From contig NZ_JNFG01000029.1 of the NCBI RefSeq assembly GCF_000729995.1, positions 1 through 64,000 on the forward strand: a stretch of 64,000 nt of DNA, read 5' to 3'. Each line of letters starts with the position of its first letter. Position 1 is the first letter of the stretch. The position numbers were made by a program, and so were the translations under genes. Below, one piece after another: positions 46,725 through 56,047 of this stretch. This stretch comes from Caballeronia sordidicola (lineage in GTDB: Bacteria > Pseudomonadota > Gammaproteobacteria > Burkholderiales > Burkholderiaceae). The notes beneath the pieces are model-generated. The model was not told where the DNA came from. It ran no database searches and saw only the letters and a program-made list of their open reading frames with translations.

Positions 46725-47813
46725 TTACCGCACGTTTCCGGTCGCTCCGCTGAGCGCCGCCTCGAGCTCAAGCAGTTGCCCGCAAAAAGCCGGATCGTAA
46801 CCCTCCAGATGCGCCACGCTGTCACGGAACGCATCGCTGCGCAGCACCTCCAGTAGGCCGCTGAGTCCCGCGTCGTTGAGTTTGTCGCGGTTGCACACGA
46901 ACAAGTAGTCCTCTTCGATAATCGGGATGAAATCCAGCCCAAACTGCTGTGCGGCCGGCTGCACGCCAAAGCCAAGATCGGCCATGCCGCTCGCGACAAA
47001 TGCAGCAATGGCCGAATGCGTCAGTTCGGCGGTGGCATAACCGTTGATGCTCGCGGGATCGACGCCAATCTGGCGCAGCGCCAGATCCAGCAACATACGC
47101 GTGCCTGATCCGGGCTGGCGGTTGACGAAGCGAATGTCGTCGCGGGCGAGATCGTGCAAGCCGCGTATACCTTTGGGATTGCCCTTCGGCAGAAACAGGC
47201 CCTGCGTGCGCCGCGTCAGATGAATCAGCCGATGCCGCCCCGCGTCGAGCCAGGGCCGGTAGATTTCGGCGCAACTCGCGCGGAATTCGCCGATCGGCAA
47301 GTGGAAACCCGCCAGCTCGCACTCGCCGCGCGCGAGCGCGCTGACGGCTTCAGCGCTTTCGCGGTACTTGATGTCGGCGGGAATCTGCTTGCCAGCCAGC
47401 GCGCCCACCAACGCCGCGACGGCGTACCCATGCGAGGCGTGAATCCGTATCTCGCTAATGGCGCGCGACAGCCGCCGGTTCAGTTCGCCGGCCACTTCGC
47501 TAGCCAACGCCTGAAGCGGCCCGTCGAGCCGCTCGTTCGACAAACGCTGCGCCCGCAGCACTGCTTCGCCGAGCTCCGACAGCACCGACCCGCGGCCACG
47601 CGACTTCGTGATCAGCGCGCCGCCCAGCCGCGTCTCTATGTCGCGCAAAAGGCCCCACGCGTGCCGATAGGACAAACCCTTAGCCGACGCGGCTTGCGCA
47701 ATGCTGCCGGTCTGCGAAACCAGCAGCAAAAGCGGCACGGCCGCGCTGAGACTGGCTTCGCGGCCCGTGGCGTCGCGCAAGACGAGCTCTGTACGGCATT
47801 CGACATCGATCAT
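46725..47813 (-). CDS. ModE-like regulator with periplasmic-binding-protein domain (fds regulator)
   Basis: A 362-residue regulator. The N-terminal ModE-type winged helix covers about 15-100 (LLVSQTGSIAQAASAKGLSYRHAWGLL; SRGRGSVLSELGEAVL). The C-terminal domain (about 130-345) is a PBP-like ligand domain (PF12727 type) with NRQPGSGTRMLLD. Such proteins often sense molybdate, tungstate or a related anion. It is divergent from the molybdenum-dependent fds operon, and a dedicated regulator of fds (FdsR) is known in Cupriavidus; this is a candidate functional counterpart. Confidence 0.82.
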   Translation of the reverse strand: MIDVECRTELVLRDATGREASLSAAVPLLLLVSQTGSIAQAASAKGLSYRHAWGLLRDIETRLGGALITKSRGRGSVLSELGEAVLRAQRLSNERLDGPLQALASEVAGELNRRLSRAISEIRIHASHGYAVAALVGALAGKQIPADIKYRESAEAVSALARGECELAGFHLPIGEFRASCAEIYRPWLDAGRHRLIHLTRRTQGLFLPKGNPKGIRGLHDLARDDIRFVNRQPGSGTRMLLDLALRQIGVDPASINGYATAELTHSAIAAFVASGMADLGFGVQPAAQQFGLDFIPIIEEDYLFVCNRDKLNDAGLSGLLEVLRSDAFRDSVAHLEGYDPAFCGQLLELEAALSGATGNVR

Positions 47814-47895
47814 ATGTAGTCTCAGTTCCTATTGCCATCGACCGGTTAGCCTCGTATCTTGCATATCACGGGCTCGGTGCAGCAAATTATAAGAC

Positions 47896-47924
47896 CGATA
47901 TATGCATTTATAAAACATATGCCG
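47896..47924. promoter_or_regulatory. candidate operator of the ModE-like regulator
   Basis: Imperfect inverted repeat CGATATATG / CATATGCCG with an 11-base A/T-rich spacer, 7 of 9 pairs matched, in the 131-base divergent region between the regulator and fdsG. The CG-TATAT half-site resembles ModE sites. Binding is inference. Confidence 0.5.
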
Positions 47925-47944
47925 AGCAATGGAGATTCCCCACA

Positions 47945-48445
47945 ATGGTCCAGATGCCTCACAACCACCAAACTCAGCCGGCCGGCACGCCCGATGAGCG
48001 CGTCGCGCGCCATCTGAAAAAGGGTGCGTCGCTGCTCGCCGTGCTGCACGCTATTCAGGACGAAGCCGGTTACATTCCCGCCGATGTCATCGCCCCACTC
48101 GCTCAGGCCATGTCGCTGTCGCGCGCGGAAGTGCACGGCGTGATCACCTATTACCACCATTTCCGCTCCGAGCCGCCTGCGCGCGTGACGGTGCAGTTGT
48201 GTCGTGCCGAGGCCTGCCGGAGTATGGGAACGGAAGCGCTCGCGGCGCATATCGAAGGGCATACGGGGTGCAAGTTCGATTCCGGTCATCGGGTTGATAC
48301 CGAGCTCGAAACCGTGTATTGCCTCGGGCAATGCGCGCTGTCGCCGGCCATGACCATCAACGGCGAGTTGCATGCCCGCGTCACGCCCAAGAAGTTCGAG
48401 CGGCTGTATGAAGCGGCGCGCGCAAGCGCGGAGGACCTGGTATGA
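47945..48445 (+). CDS. fdsG: NAD-dependent formate dehydrogenase gamma subunit
   Basis: A 166-residue NuoE-like subunit with a [2Fe-2S] cluster. Cys ligands are in CRAEACRSMG and CLGQCALSP. It heads the fds operon and passes electrons from formate oxidation to the FMN-containing FdsB. GGAG lies 10 bases before the ATG. The stop overlaps fdsB by 4 bases. Confidence 0.93.
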   Translation: MVQMPHNHQTQPAGTPDERVARHLKKGASLLAVLHAIQDEAGYIPADVIAPLAQAMSLSRAEVHGVITYYHHFRSEPPARVTVQLCRAEACRSMGTEALAAHIEGHTGCKFDSGHRVDTELETVYCLGQCALSPAMTINGELHARVTPKKFERLYEAARASAEDLV

Positions 48446-49998
48446 CGCGCATCTACGTCCCTTGCGATTCATCGGCACTGGCGCTTGGCGCTGATGGTGT
48501 CGCGCTGGCAGTTGCCGTTGAAGCTCAGGCACGCGGGATTGAAGTTGAAATCGTGCGCAACGGTTCGCGCGGCATGCTGTGGCTCGAACCGCTGGTTGAG
48601 GTTGAGACGGCGGAAGGCCGTATCGGTTATTCGAATGTCGATGAAGACGATGTTGCCGCGCTCTTCGATGCCGACCTGGCAAATGGCGGCGCGCATGAAA
48701 AGCGCGTCGGCGTAGTCGATACGCTGCCGTGGCTTGCCAAGCAGCAACGCCTGACGTTTGCGCGCATCGGCATCACGGACCCGCTTTCCACCGATGACTA
48801 CGTGAAGCATGGCGGCCTCGAAGGTTTGCGCAAAGCGCTTGAAACCGATGGCGATGCCGCCTGCGAAGCGCTGCTCGAATCGGGTTTGCGCGGACGCGGC
48901 GGTGCGGCGTTCCCAGCCGGTATCAAGTGGCGCACGGTGCGGGCAGCATTGGCGCCGCAAAAGTACATTGTCTGCAACGCCGACGAAGGCGATTCCGGCA
49001 CGTTCTCGGACCGGCTGGTCATGGAAAGCGACCCGTATATGTTGATCGAAGGGATGATCATCGCGGGGATCGTGACCAAGGCGACGAAGGGTTATATCTA
49101 TGTGCGCAGCGAATATCCGCACGCAATCGCGACGCTGAATCGCGCCATCGATAAAGCCCGCGACGCCGGTTGGCTCGGTGCAAGCGTGCTCGGCACTGAT
49201 AAGGCGTTCGAACTGGAAGTGGCCAAAGGCGCCGGATCGTATGTCTGCGGTGAAGAAACGGCGTTGCTGGAGTCGCTGGAAGGCAAGCGCGGCGTAGTCC
49301 GCGCGAAGCCGCCGGTGCCGGCCTTGGTCGGTTTGTTTGGGCAGCCGACGGTGATCAATAACGTCATCACCCTGGCGACGGTGCCCATCATCTTCGCCAA
49401 AGGCGCCGCGTTTTATCGCGACTTCGGCATGGGCCGCTCGCGCGGCACGCTGCCGTTCCAGATAGCAGGCAATGTGAAGCAAGGCGGCCTCGTGGAGCTC
49501 GCGTTCGGCGTGACCCTGCGGTCTCTGATCTATGAATACGGCGGCGGCACGGCCAGCGGCCGGCCGGCGCGCGCCGCGCAAGTCGGCGGTCCGCTCGGCA
49601 CCTATTTGCCAGAAAGCCAGTGGGATATTCCCATGGACTACGAAGCGTATGCAGCGGTCGGCGCGGTGGTCGGACATGGCGGTATCGTGATTCATGACGA
49701 TACGTCGAATCTCGCCGACCTCGCCCAGTACGCGATGCACTTCTGCGCCGTGGAATCGTGTGGCAAATGCACGCCCTGCCGCATTGGTTCCACACGCGGT
49801 GTTGAAGTCATCGCGAAGATTCGTGCTGGCGATACATCGCCGAAACAAGTGACGCTGCTGCGCGATCTCTGCGACACCATGGTTAGCGGCTCACTCTGCG
49901 CAATGGGCGGCATGACGCCGTATCCGGTGCTCTCGGCACTCGACCATTTCCCTGAAGACTTCGGTCTTTCCAAAAAGCCGTCGCAGAAAGCGGCTTAA
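48442..49998 (+). CDS. fdsB: NAD-dependent formate dehydrogenase beta subunit
   Basis: A 518-residue NuoF-like flavoprotein that binds FMN and NAD and carries a [4Fe-4S] cluster. An N-terminal thioredoxin-like region precedes the FMN motif GLRGRGGAAFPAGIKW and the NAD site CNADEGDSGTFSDR. Cluster ligands are in ESCGKCTPCRIGS near residue 435 with a following Cys. It reduces NAD+ with electrons from formate. It is the second gene of fdsGBAD. Confidence 0.94.
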   Translation: MTRIYVPCDSSALALGADGVALAVAVEAQARGIEVEIVRNGSRGMLWLEPLVEVETAEGRIGYSNVDEDDVAALFDADLANGGAHEKRVGVVDTLPWLAKQQRLTFARIGITDPLSTDDYVKHGGLEGLRKALETDGDAACEALLESGLRGRGGAAFPAGIKWRTVRAALAPQKYIVCNADEGDSGTFSDRLVMESDPYMLIEGMIIAGIVTKATKGYIYVRSEYPHAIATLNRAIDKARDAGWLGASVLGTDKAFELEVAKGAGSYVCGEETALLESLEGKRGVVRAKPPVPALVGLFGQPTVINNVITLATVPIIFAKGAAFYRDFGMGRSRGTLPFQIAGNVKQGGLVELAFGVTLRSLIYEYGGGTASGRPARAAQVGGPLGTYLPESQWDIPMDYEAYAAVGAVVGHGGIVIHDDTSNLADLAQYAMHFCAVESCGKCTPCRIGSTRGVEVIAKIRAGDTSPKQVTLLRDLCDTMVSGSLCAMGGMTPYPVLSALDHFPEDFGLSKKPSQKAA

Positions 49999-50014
49999 AA
50001 GAAGGAACACAACC

Positions 50015-52945
50015 ATGTCCAACTCATCCTGCGGTTCCGGCAATTGCGCGTGCAAGACGAAACTGCGCGATCCCTTCGACGATACCGACTACGGCACACC
50101 GCTGCGCCATGCGGATATCGACGTGACGCTCGACATCGACGGTACGTCGGTGACCGTGCCGGCCGGAACGTCGGTGATGCGTGCAGCGATCGAAGCCGGC
50201 GTCAACGTTCCTAAGCTCTGCGCGACGGATTCACTTGAGCCATTCGGTTCGTGCCGTCTGTGCCTGGTTGAAATTGAAGGCAAGCGCGGCTACCCGGCGT
50301 CGTGCACGACGCCCGTTGAAGCCGGCATGAAAGTGCGCACGCAGACGAACAAGCTGCAGTCGCTGCGTAAGAACGTGATGGAGTTGTATATCTCCGATCA
50401 CCCGCTCGACTGCCTCACCTGCCCCGCCAACGGCGACTGCGAGTTGCAGGACATGGCGGGCGTGGTCGGCTTGCGCGAAGTTCGCTACGGCTATGAAGGC
50501 GCGAATCACCTGTTGGACAAGAAGGATGAATCGAATCCGTATTTCACGTACGACGCGTCGAAGTGCATCGTCTGCAATCGCTGCGTGCGGGCCTGTGAGG
50601 AAACGCAGGGAACGTTCGCGCTGACCATCGCGGGGCGTGGTTTTGAATCGCGCGTGGCCGCGAGTGAAAACCAGCCGTTCATGGAATCCGAATGCGTGTC
50701 GTGCGGTGCGTGCGTGGCGGCTTGCCCGACCGCGACGCTGCAGGAAAAAACCGTGATCATGCTCGGCCAGCCCGAGCATTCGGTCGTGACGACGTGTGCG
50801 TATTGCGGCGTCGGCTGTTCGTTGAAAGCCGAGATGAAAGGCAGCGAAGTCGTGCGCATGGTGCCGAACAAGAACGGCCAGGCCAACGATGGTCACGCGT
50901 GCGTCAAAGGCCGCTTTGCATGGGGTTACGCCACGCACAAGGACCGCATCACCAAGCCGATGATCCGCGCCAAGATCACCGATCCTTGGCGCGAAGTGAG
51001 CTGGGAAGAAGCGCTCTCCTACGCTGCCAGCGAATTCCGTCGAATCCAGGACAAACATGGCGTGGATTCGATTGGCGGGATTACATCGTCGAGATGTACG
51101 AACGAGGAAACCTACCTCGTGCAGAAACTCGTGCGCGCGGCGTTCGGCAATAATAATGTCGATACCTGTGCCCGCGTTTGTCACTCACCGACCGGTTATG
51201 GCCTGAAGACTACGCTGGGTGAATCGGCGGGAACGCAGACCTTCGCGTCCGTCGAGAAAGCCGATGTGATCGTCGTGATCGGCGCGAATCCGACCGATGG
51301 CCATCCGGTGTTTGCATCGCGGCTGAAGCGCCGCGTGCGTGAAGGCGCACAACTGATCGTGGTCGATCCGCGTCGGATCGATATCGTGAATACGCCGCAT
51401 GTGAAGGCGTCGCATCATCTGGCATTGCGGCCGGGCACGAACGTCGCCATGGTCAACGCGCTCGCGCATACCATCGTGACCGAAGGCTTGGTGAAGGAAG
51501 ATTTCGTGGCCGAGCGCTGCGATCCCCGTGCGTTCCAGCAATGGCGCGACTTCGTCACCCTGGACGAGAACTCGCCCGAAGCCATGGAAGCCATCACTGG
51601 CGTGCCGGCGCAATCGGTGCGCGAAGCCGCGCGCATCTATGCGAATGCCGGCAACGGTGCGATCTACTACGGCCTGGGCGTGACTGAACACGCGCAAGGC
51701 TCGACGACGGTCATGGGTATCGCGAACCTCGCGATGGCCACCGGCAACGTCGGCCGCGAAGGCGTGGGTGTGAATCCGCTGCGTGGTCAGAACAACGTGC
51801 AGGGTTCGTGCGACATGGGTTCGTTTCCGCATGAGTTGCCGGGTTATCGGCATATCAGCGATGCGGCAGTGCGTTCATTGTTCGAAGAAGCATGGAACGT
51901 GAAGCTGCAATCGGAGCCGGGCCTGCGGATTCCGAACATGTTCGATGCCGCCGTTCATGGCAGCTTCCTTGGCCTGTACTGCCAGGGCGAGGACATCGTT
52001 CAATCCGATCCGAATACGCAGCATGTATCGAAGGCGTTGTCGTCGATGGAATGCATCGTCGTGCAGGACATCTTCCTGAACGAGACCGCCAAGTATGCGC
52101 ACGTGTTCCTGCCAGGTTCGTCGTTCCTCGAGAAGGACGGCACGTTCACCAACGCCGAACGGCGCATCTCGCGCGTGCGCAAAGTCATGCCGCCGTTGCC
52201 GGGCCTGGCCGATTGGGAAGTCACGATCAAGCTCGCCCGCGCGCTCGGTTATGAAATGAACTACACGCATCCGTCGCAGATCATGGACGAAATCGCGCGC
52301 CTCACGCCCACGTTTACCGGCGTGTCGTACAAACGTCTCGATGAGCTCGGCAGCATCCAGTGGCCGTGCAACGAGCATGCACCGGACGGCACGCCGACGA
52401 TGCATATCGATGAATTCGTGCGCGGCAAGGGCCGCTTCGTCATCACGAAGTTCATCGCGACGCCGGAGAAGGTCACGCGCAAGTTCCCGCTGCTGCTCAC
52501 CACGGGCCGCATCCTGTCGCAGTACAACGTGGGCGCGCAGACGCGTCGCACGGAGAACTCGCGCTGGCATGACGAGGATCGGCTGGAGATTCATCCGCAT
52601 GACGCCGAGGACCGCGGTATCAAGGCGGATGATTGGGTCGGGATTGAATCGCGTGCCGGACAGACCGTGCTGCGCGCGAAGATCACCGAGCGGATGCAGC
52701 CGGGCGTGGTGTACACGACGTTCCACTTCCCTGAATCGGGCGCGAACGTGATCACGACCGACTCCTCCGATTGGGCCACGAATTGTCCTGAGTACAAGGT
52801 GACGGCGGTGCAGGTGATGCCGGTGGAACAACCGTCGCAATGGCAGAAGGATTATTCGCGCTTCAATACGCAGCAGTTGGAGTTTCTCGAGTTGCGTGAT
52901 TCAACGGTGGCGACGGTGACACCTGTCACGTCGTCGGGGAAATAA
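50015..52945 (+). CDS. fdsA: Formate dehydrogenase alpha (molybdenum) subunit
   Basis: A 976-residue catalytic subunit. The N-terminal [2Fe-2S] domain (CATDSLEPFGSCRLC) is followed by a His-Cys motif (DHPLDCLTCPANGDC). Two ferredoxin clusters follow (CIVCNRCVRACEE, CVSCGACVAACP), then the CAYCGVGCSL cluster and the bis-MGD domain. The molybdenum ligand is Cys389 in CARVCHSPTGYG, not selenocysteine, with His390. A C-terminal molydopterin dinucleotide-binding domain ends it. It oxidises formate to CO2. Confidence 0.96.
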   Translation: MSNSSCGSGNCACKTKLRDPFDDTDYGTPLRHADIDVTLDIDGTSVTVPAGTSVMRAAIEAGVNVPKLCATDSLEPFGSCRLCLVEIEGKRGYPASCTTPVEAGMKVRTQTNKLQSLRKNVMELYISDHPLDCLTCPANGDCELQDMAGVVGLREVRYGYEGANHLLDKKDESNPYFTYDASKCIVCNRCVRACEETQGTFALTIAGRGFESRVAASENQPFMESECVSCGACVAACPTATLQEKTVIMLGQPEHSVVTTCAYCGVGCSLKAEMKGSEVVRMVPNKNGQANDGHACVKGRFAWGYATHKDRITKPMIRAKITDPWREVSWEEALSYAASEFRRIQDKHGVDSIGGITSSRCTNEETYLVQKLVRAAFGNNNVDTCARVCHSPTGYGLKTTLGESAGTQTFASVEKADVIVVIGANPTDGHPVFASRLKRRVREGAQLIVVDPRRIDIVNTPHVKASHHLALRPGTNVAMVNALAHTIVTEGLVKEDFVAERCDPRAFQQWRDFVTLDENSPEAMEAITGVPAQSVREAARIYANAGNGAIYYGLGVTEHAQGSTTVMGIANLAMATGNVGREGVGVNPLRGQNNVQGSCDMGSFPHELPGYRHISDAAVRSLFEEAWNVKLQSEPGLRIPNMFDAAVHGSFLGLYCQGEDIVQSDPNTQHVSKALSSMECIVVQDIFLNETAKYAHVFLPGSSFLEKDGTFTNAERRISRVRKVMPPLPGLADWEVTIKLARALGYEMNYTHPSQIMDEIARLTPTFTGVSYKRLDELGSIQWPCNEHAPDGTPTMHIDEFVRGKGRFVITKFIATPEKVTRKFPLLLTTGRILSQYNVGAQTRRTENSRWHDEDRLEIHPHDAEDRGIKADDWVGIESRAGQTVLRAKITERMQPGVVYTTFHFPESGANVITTDSSDWATNCPEYKVTAVQVMPVEQPSQWQKDYSRFNTQQLEFLELRDSTVATVTPVTSSGK

Positions 52946-52947
52946 TC

Positions 52948-53193
52948 ATGGATGTGAACAGCCTGGTCGTGATGGCGAATCAGATCGGTGAATTCTTCGA
53001 TTCGATGCCGGATCGTGCCGAAGCGGTGGATAGCGTAGCCGATCACATTCACAAGTTCTGGGCGCCCCGGATGCGGATTGCGCTGCTCAACGGGTTGGAC
53101 GATCCGGGCATTGCTTCCGAGCTTGAACCTATCGTGCTGGAAGCGCTGACGAAACATCGGGTAGCGTTGACGCCGGCGGGGGCAGTGGCATAA
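52948..53193 (+). CDS. fdsD: Formate dehydrogenase delta subunit
   Basis: An 81-residue FdsD. NSLVVMANQIGEFFDSMPDRAEAVDSVADHIHKFWAPRMR is the family pattern. It starts 2 bases after fdsA. FdsD is needed for full activity of the soluble fds enzyme. In Cupriavidus an fdhD-like gene (fdsC) lies between fdsA and fdsD; it is missing here. Confidence 0.92.
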   Translation: MDVNSLVVMANQIGEFFDSMPDRAEAVDSVADHIHKFWAPRMRIALLNGLDDPGIASELEPIVLEALTKHRVALTPAGAVA

Positions 53194-53197
53194 CCCC

Positions 53198-54928
53198 TCA
53201 CCCCTCCTCTCGCGGCTGCGTCGAACCGAACCAGGTTTCGCAATGACGCAGCAACGCCTGCGTATCCGACGGCGCTCGCCCTCTCGCCGCAATATACCCA
53301 TCCGGGCGCACAAGATAAAAGCACGGCCGCGTGCGCCCGTACGCATCGGTCAGTGAATTCATGTTGTCGCTGTCGTTATCGGTGATACGCCACACGCGCA
53401 CGGTATTCGGCAACACCTCTTCCACCAATACCGCCAGCTCATCCAGGTTTTTATCGCGGATAGCATGCGCAACGGTCAGCGTCGCGGGCGCCATTGCAAT
53501 GTCATTCTCCGGCGACAGGTTCACTAGCAGGAACAACGAGAAGCACGCGGGATCGTGAAGATCGAACAGACAGCCCACGCCCGGCGCCCGTCCAAGCGGG
53601 CCATCGATGACATGCACCCACGCGTCCGGCGCGCGCTCACCCGCACGCGGACCGCCGTCGAGCGAGCGATCCAGCGTCAGCGGACTGCGCCGGTATTGAA
53701 TCGACAACTCGCTGACCGTGCGTCGAGCGGCATCACGCAACGGACCGATCGCCGATAGAGCCGGCATCACGTGGTCACGGATCAGCTTCATCGGCCCATG
53801 CTCCGCGGCGGCCATTTGCGTCATGAAACTGGATTGCCGCAGCACATCGCGCTCAATCGGATGACGCTCGTCGTGGTACGTATCGAGCAAACGGTCAGGC
53901 GCGACCCCGGCGAGCATCCGCGCGATTTTCCAGCCGAGATTAAACGCCTCCTGAATGCCCGTGTTCATGCCTTGGGCACCGGCCGGACTATGGACATGCG
54001 CAGCATCGCCGGCGAGAAAGATGCGGCCCGAACGCAGCCGGTCGGCCATGCGGTTATTCAGATGAAAATACGACGACCACTGAAGGTTGGTCACCGTCAC
54101 ACGATGATGAATACGCCGTTGGATAATCGCCCGGCATTCGTCGAGCGTCGGCGCCGCGCTCTCCGGACTGACTATCCCGTGGTCGGGCGCCGTACCGGGC
54201 TCCGCACCGGACACCACGCGCTTGTCCGCGATCAGGCGCGTGCGGCCACCGCCCATCGGAAACAGGGTTGCGATTCCATCGCCGGACGCGAAAATATGGA
54301 ATTCGTCGTCGGGCCATTCGGTATCGGCTTGCAGGTCGGCGAGCAGGAAAGTTTGCTCGAAAGTCTTGCCCACGAACTCGATGCCCAAACCGTGGCGCAC
54401 CGTGCTATGGGCTCCGTCCGCTCCGATCAGGTAGGACGGGTGAATCGATTCTTCAGCACCGTTCCAATGCTGCACGGCCGCGTCCAGCCCCGCCGATCCC
54501 TGCCGGAAACGCGTCAATTCCACGCCGCGCTCAATGCGCACGCCGAACGACGCAAGGTGCTCCGTCATCAGGCGCTCGGTGACGGATTGATCGAGGAACA
54601 GCAGATACGGATACCGCGTTTGCAAGGGATCGAAGTCGAGCCGCGCCAGGCGCTGGCCGTTCGAATAGAGGTTCGCAACACGCGCCCGGTGACCGACTTC
54701 GAGAAACGGTTCAACCAGCCGATGCTGCTCGAAGAGTTCCAGCGTACGCGCCTGGATGCCGATGGCGCGTGACCACGGCGAGGGTTCGCGGGCCTTGTCG
54801 ATGAGACGCACCGGAATACCGGCGCGCGACAGGCTCATTGCGGCGGCGAGGCCCGTTGGACCGGCGCCGGCGATCAGAACCGGCGGCACGTCAAGGATTT
54901 TGTGTCGATTCGGCGTCTGCGCGAGCAT
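53198..54928 (-). CDS. FAD-dependent aromatic-ring monooxygenase (PheA/TfdB family)
   Basis: A 576-residue flavin hydroxylase. The FAD GxGxxG is GAGPTGLAAAMSLSRAG near residue 20. The DG motif is GADGAHSTVR, and the second FAD motif is GRIFLAGDAAHVHSPAGAQGMNTG. A C-terminal thioredoxin-like domain (about 420-570) ends it. Likely hydroxylates an aromatic or phenolic substrate with NAD(P)H and O2; the substrate is unknown. It is convergent with fdsD, 4 bases away. GAGGGAG six bases before the ATG fixes the start at 54928. Confidence 0.87.
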   Translation of the reverse strand: MLAQTPNRHKILDVPPVLIAGAGPTGLAAAMSLSRAGIPVRLIDKAREPSPWSRAIGIQARTLELFEQHRLVEPFLEVGHRARVANLYSNGQRLARLDFDPLQTRYPYLLFLDQSVTERLMTEHLASFGVRIERGVELTRFRQGSAGLDAAVQHWNGAEESIHPSYLIGADGAHSTVRHGLGIEFVGKTFEQTFLLADLQADTEWPDDEFHIFASGDGIATLFPMGGGRTRLIADKRVVSGAEPGTAPDHGIVSPESAAPTLDECRAIIQRRIHHRVTVTNLQWSSYFHLNNRMADRLRSGRIFLAGDAAHVHSPAGAQGMNTGIQEAFNLGWKIARMLAGVAPDRLLDTYHDERHPIERDVLRQSSFMTQMAAAEHGPMKLIRDHVMPALSAIGPLRDAARRTVSELSIQYRRSPLTLDRSLDGGPRAGERAPDAWVHVIDGPLGRAPGVGCLFDLHDPACFSLFLLVNLSPENDIAMAPATLTVAHAIRDKNLDELAVLVEEVLPNTVRVWRITDNDSDNMNSLTDAYGRTRPCFYLVRPDGYIAARGRAPSDTQALLRHCETWFGSTQPREEG

Positions 54929-54994
54929 GCGCTTCTCCCTCAAACTTCACGCTACCAAGTGTACGCCGGTCGCCTCGCGCGAACGACCGCTCGC

Positions 54995-56047
54995 TCAATG
55001 CGTGTGAGGAGCGTGATGAGCCTCATGAGCGGGAGATTGCGCCGGCGAACGTTCGTGCAACGAGCAGTGATGCTCGGTCGTGCCCCGTTCCACCTGCAGC
55101 GTGGCATGGTTCATCGCGTGATCGCGGCGCAAGGTCGCCACGATGCCGTCCACGAATCCATCGCCGGGATGGCCTTCCGGCATCACCAGGTGTGCGGTCA
55201 TTGCGTTCTCCGTGGTGGACAGCGCCCAGACGTGGAGATCGTGGACGTCGGTGACGCCCGGCACACCCGCCAGATACCGTTCGATACCCTGCTTGTCCAC
55301 GCCAGGCGGGACCGCACCCATTGCAAGACACATCGCGTCGCGGCCGAGGCTCCACGTGCCCACCACGATCACGCAGACCACGATGATGCTCATCACCGGA
55401 TCCAGCCAGCTCGCACCGGTGAACAGGATCACGAGGCCGCTGATGGCAACGGCCGCGGAGACGCCGGCGTCGGCAGCCATGTGGAGAAAAGCGCCGCGAA
55501 CGTTCAGGTCCCCTTTGCTGCCCCGCATGAACAGCCATGCCGAGAAACCGTTCACGACCATGCCGATCGTTGCAACGATAAACACATCGAGGCCCGCAAC
55601 AGGCGCCGGATTGAGCAGGCGCTGCACGGCTTCGAGCACGATCGCGCCGCACGCGAAGAGCAGCAGCGCGGCGTTGGCGAGCGAAGCGAGTATCGACGAA
55701 CTGCCCAGTCCAAACGTGTAGCGCTCCGACGGTTTGCGCGTGCCGAGCCAGACGGCGCCCCAGGCGAGCAGCAGGCCGAGGACATCGGAGAGATTGTGGC
55801 CGGCGTCGGCAAGCAGCGCCGTGGAATGGGCGATAAAACCGTACACCGCTTGCACCACCACGATCAGCATGTTCAGCCCGACTGCGATCGCGAAGGTGCG
55901 GCCCTGCCCCGCTTGCGGCGCGTTATGGTGATGGTGGCCGCCGGCGCCGTGGTTGTGGGCGTGACTTGGCTCATGCTTATGGTCATGACCGTGGTCGTGG
56001 TCGTGCGCATGACCATCGGCGTGCTGGTGTTTCTCTTGAGGTTCCAT
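54995..56047 (-). CDS. CDF cation efflux transporter (CzcD/DmeF-like)
   Basis: A 350-residue CDF transporter. The N-terminus is very rich in His (about residues 8-41), and a second His cluster ends the protein. Six membrane helices lie between about 50 and 240. The metal-site residues are in ADAGHNLSDV (HxxxD) and FLHMAADAG (HxxxD). It exports Zn2+, Co2+ or Ni2+ in exchange for protons. It starts exactly after the ArsR stop (TAA ATG), so the two are one unit. Confidence 0.92.
   Translation of the reverse strand: MEPQEKHQHADGHAHDHDHGHDHKHEPSHAHNHGAGGHHHHNAPQAGQGRTFAIAVGLNMLIVVVQAVYGFIAHSTALLADAGHNLSDVLGLLLAWGAVWLGTRKPSERYTFGLGSSSILASLANAALLLFACGAIVLEAVQRLLNPAPVAGLDVFIVATIGMVVNGFSAWLFMRGSKGDLNVRGAFLHMAADAGVSAAVAISGLVILFTGASWLDPVMSIIVVCVIVVGTWSLGRDAMCLAMGAVPPGVDKQGIERYLAGVPGVTDVHDLHVWALSTTENAMTAHLVMPEGHPGDGFVDGIVATLRRDHAMNHATLQVERGTTEHHCSLHERSPAQSPAHEAHHAPHTH

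Noticed and set aside
48469..49848. 459-codon frame antisense to fdsB
   Set aside because: Shadow of a well-conserved coding gene.
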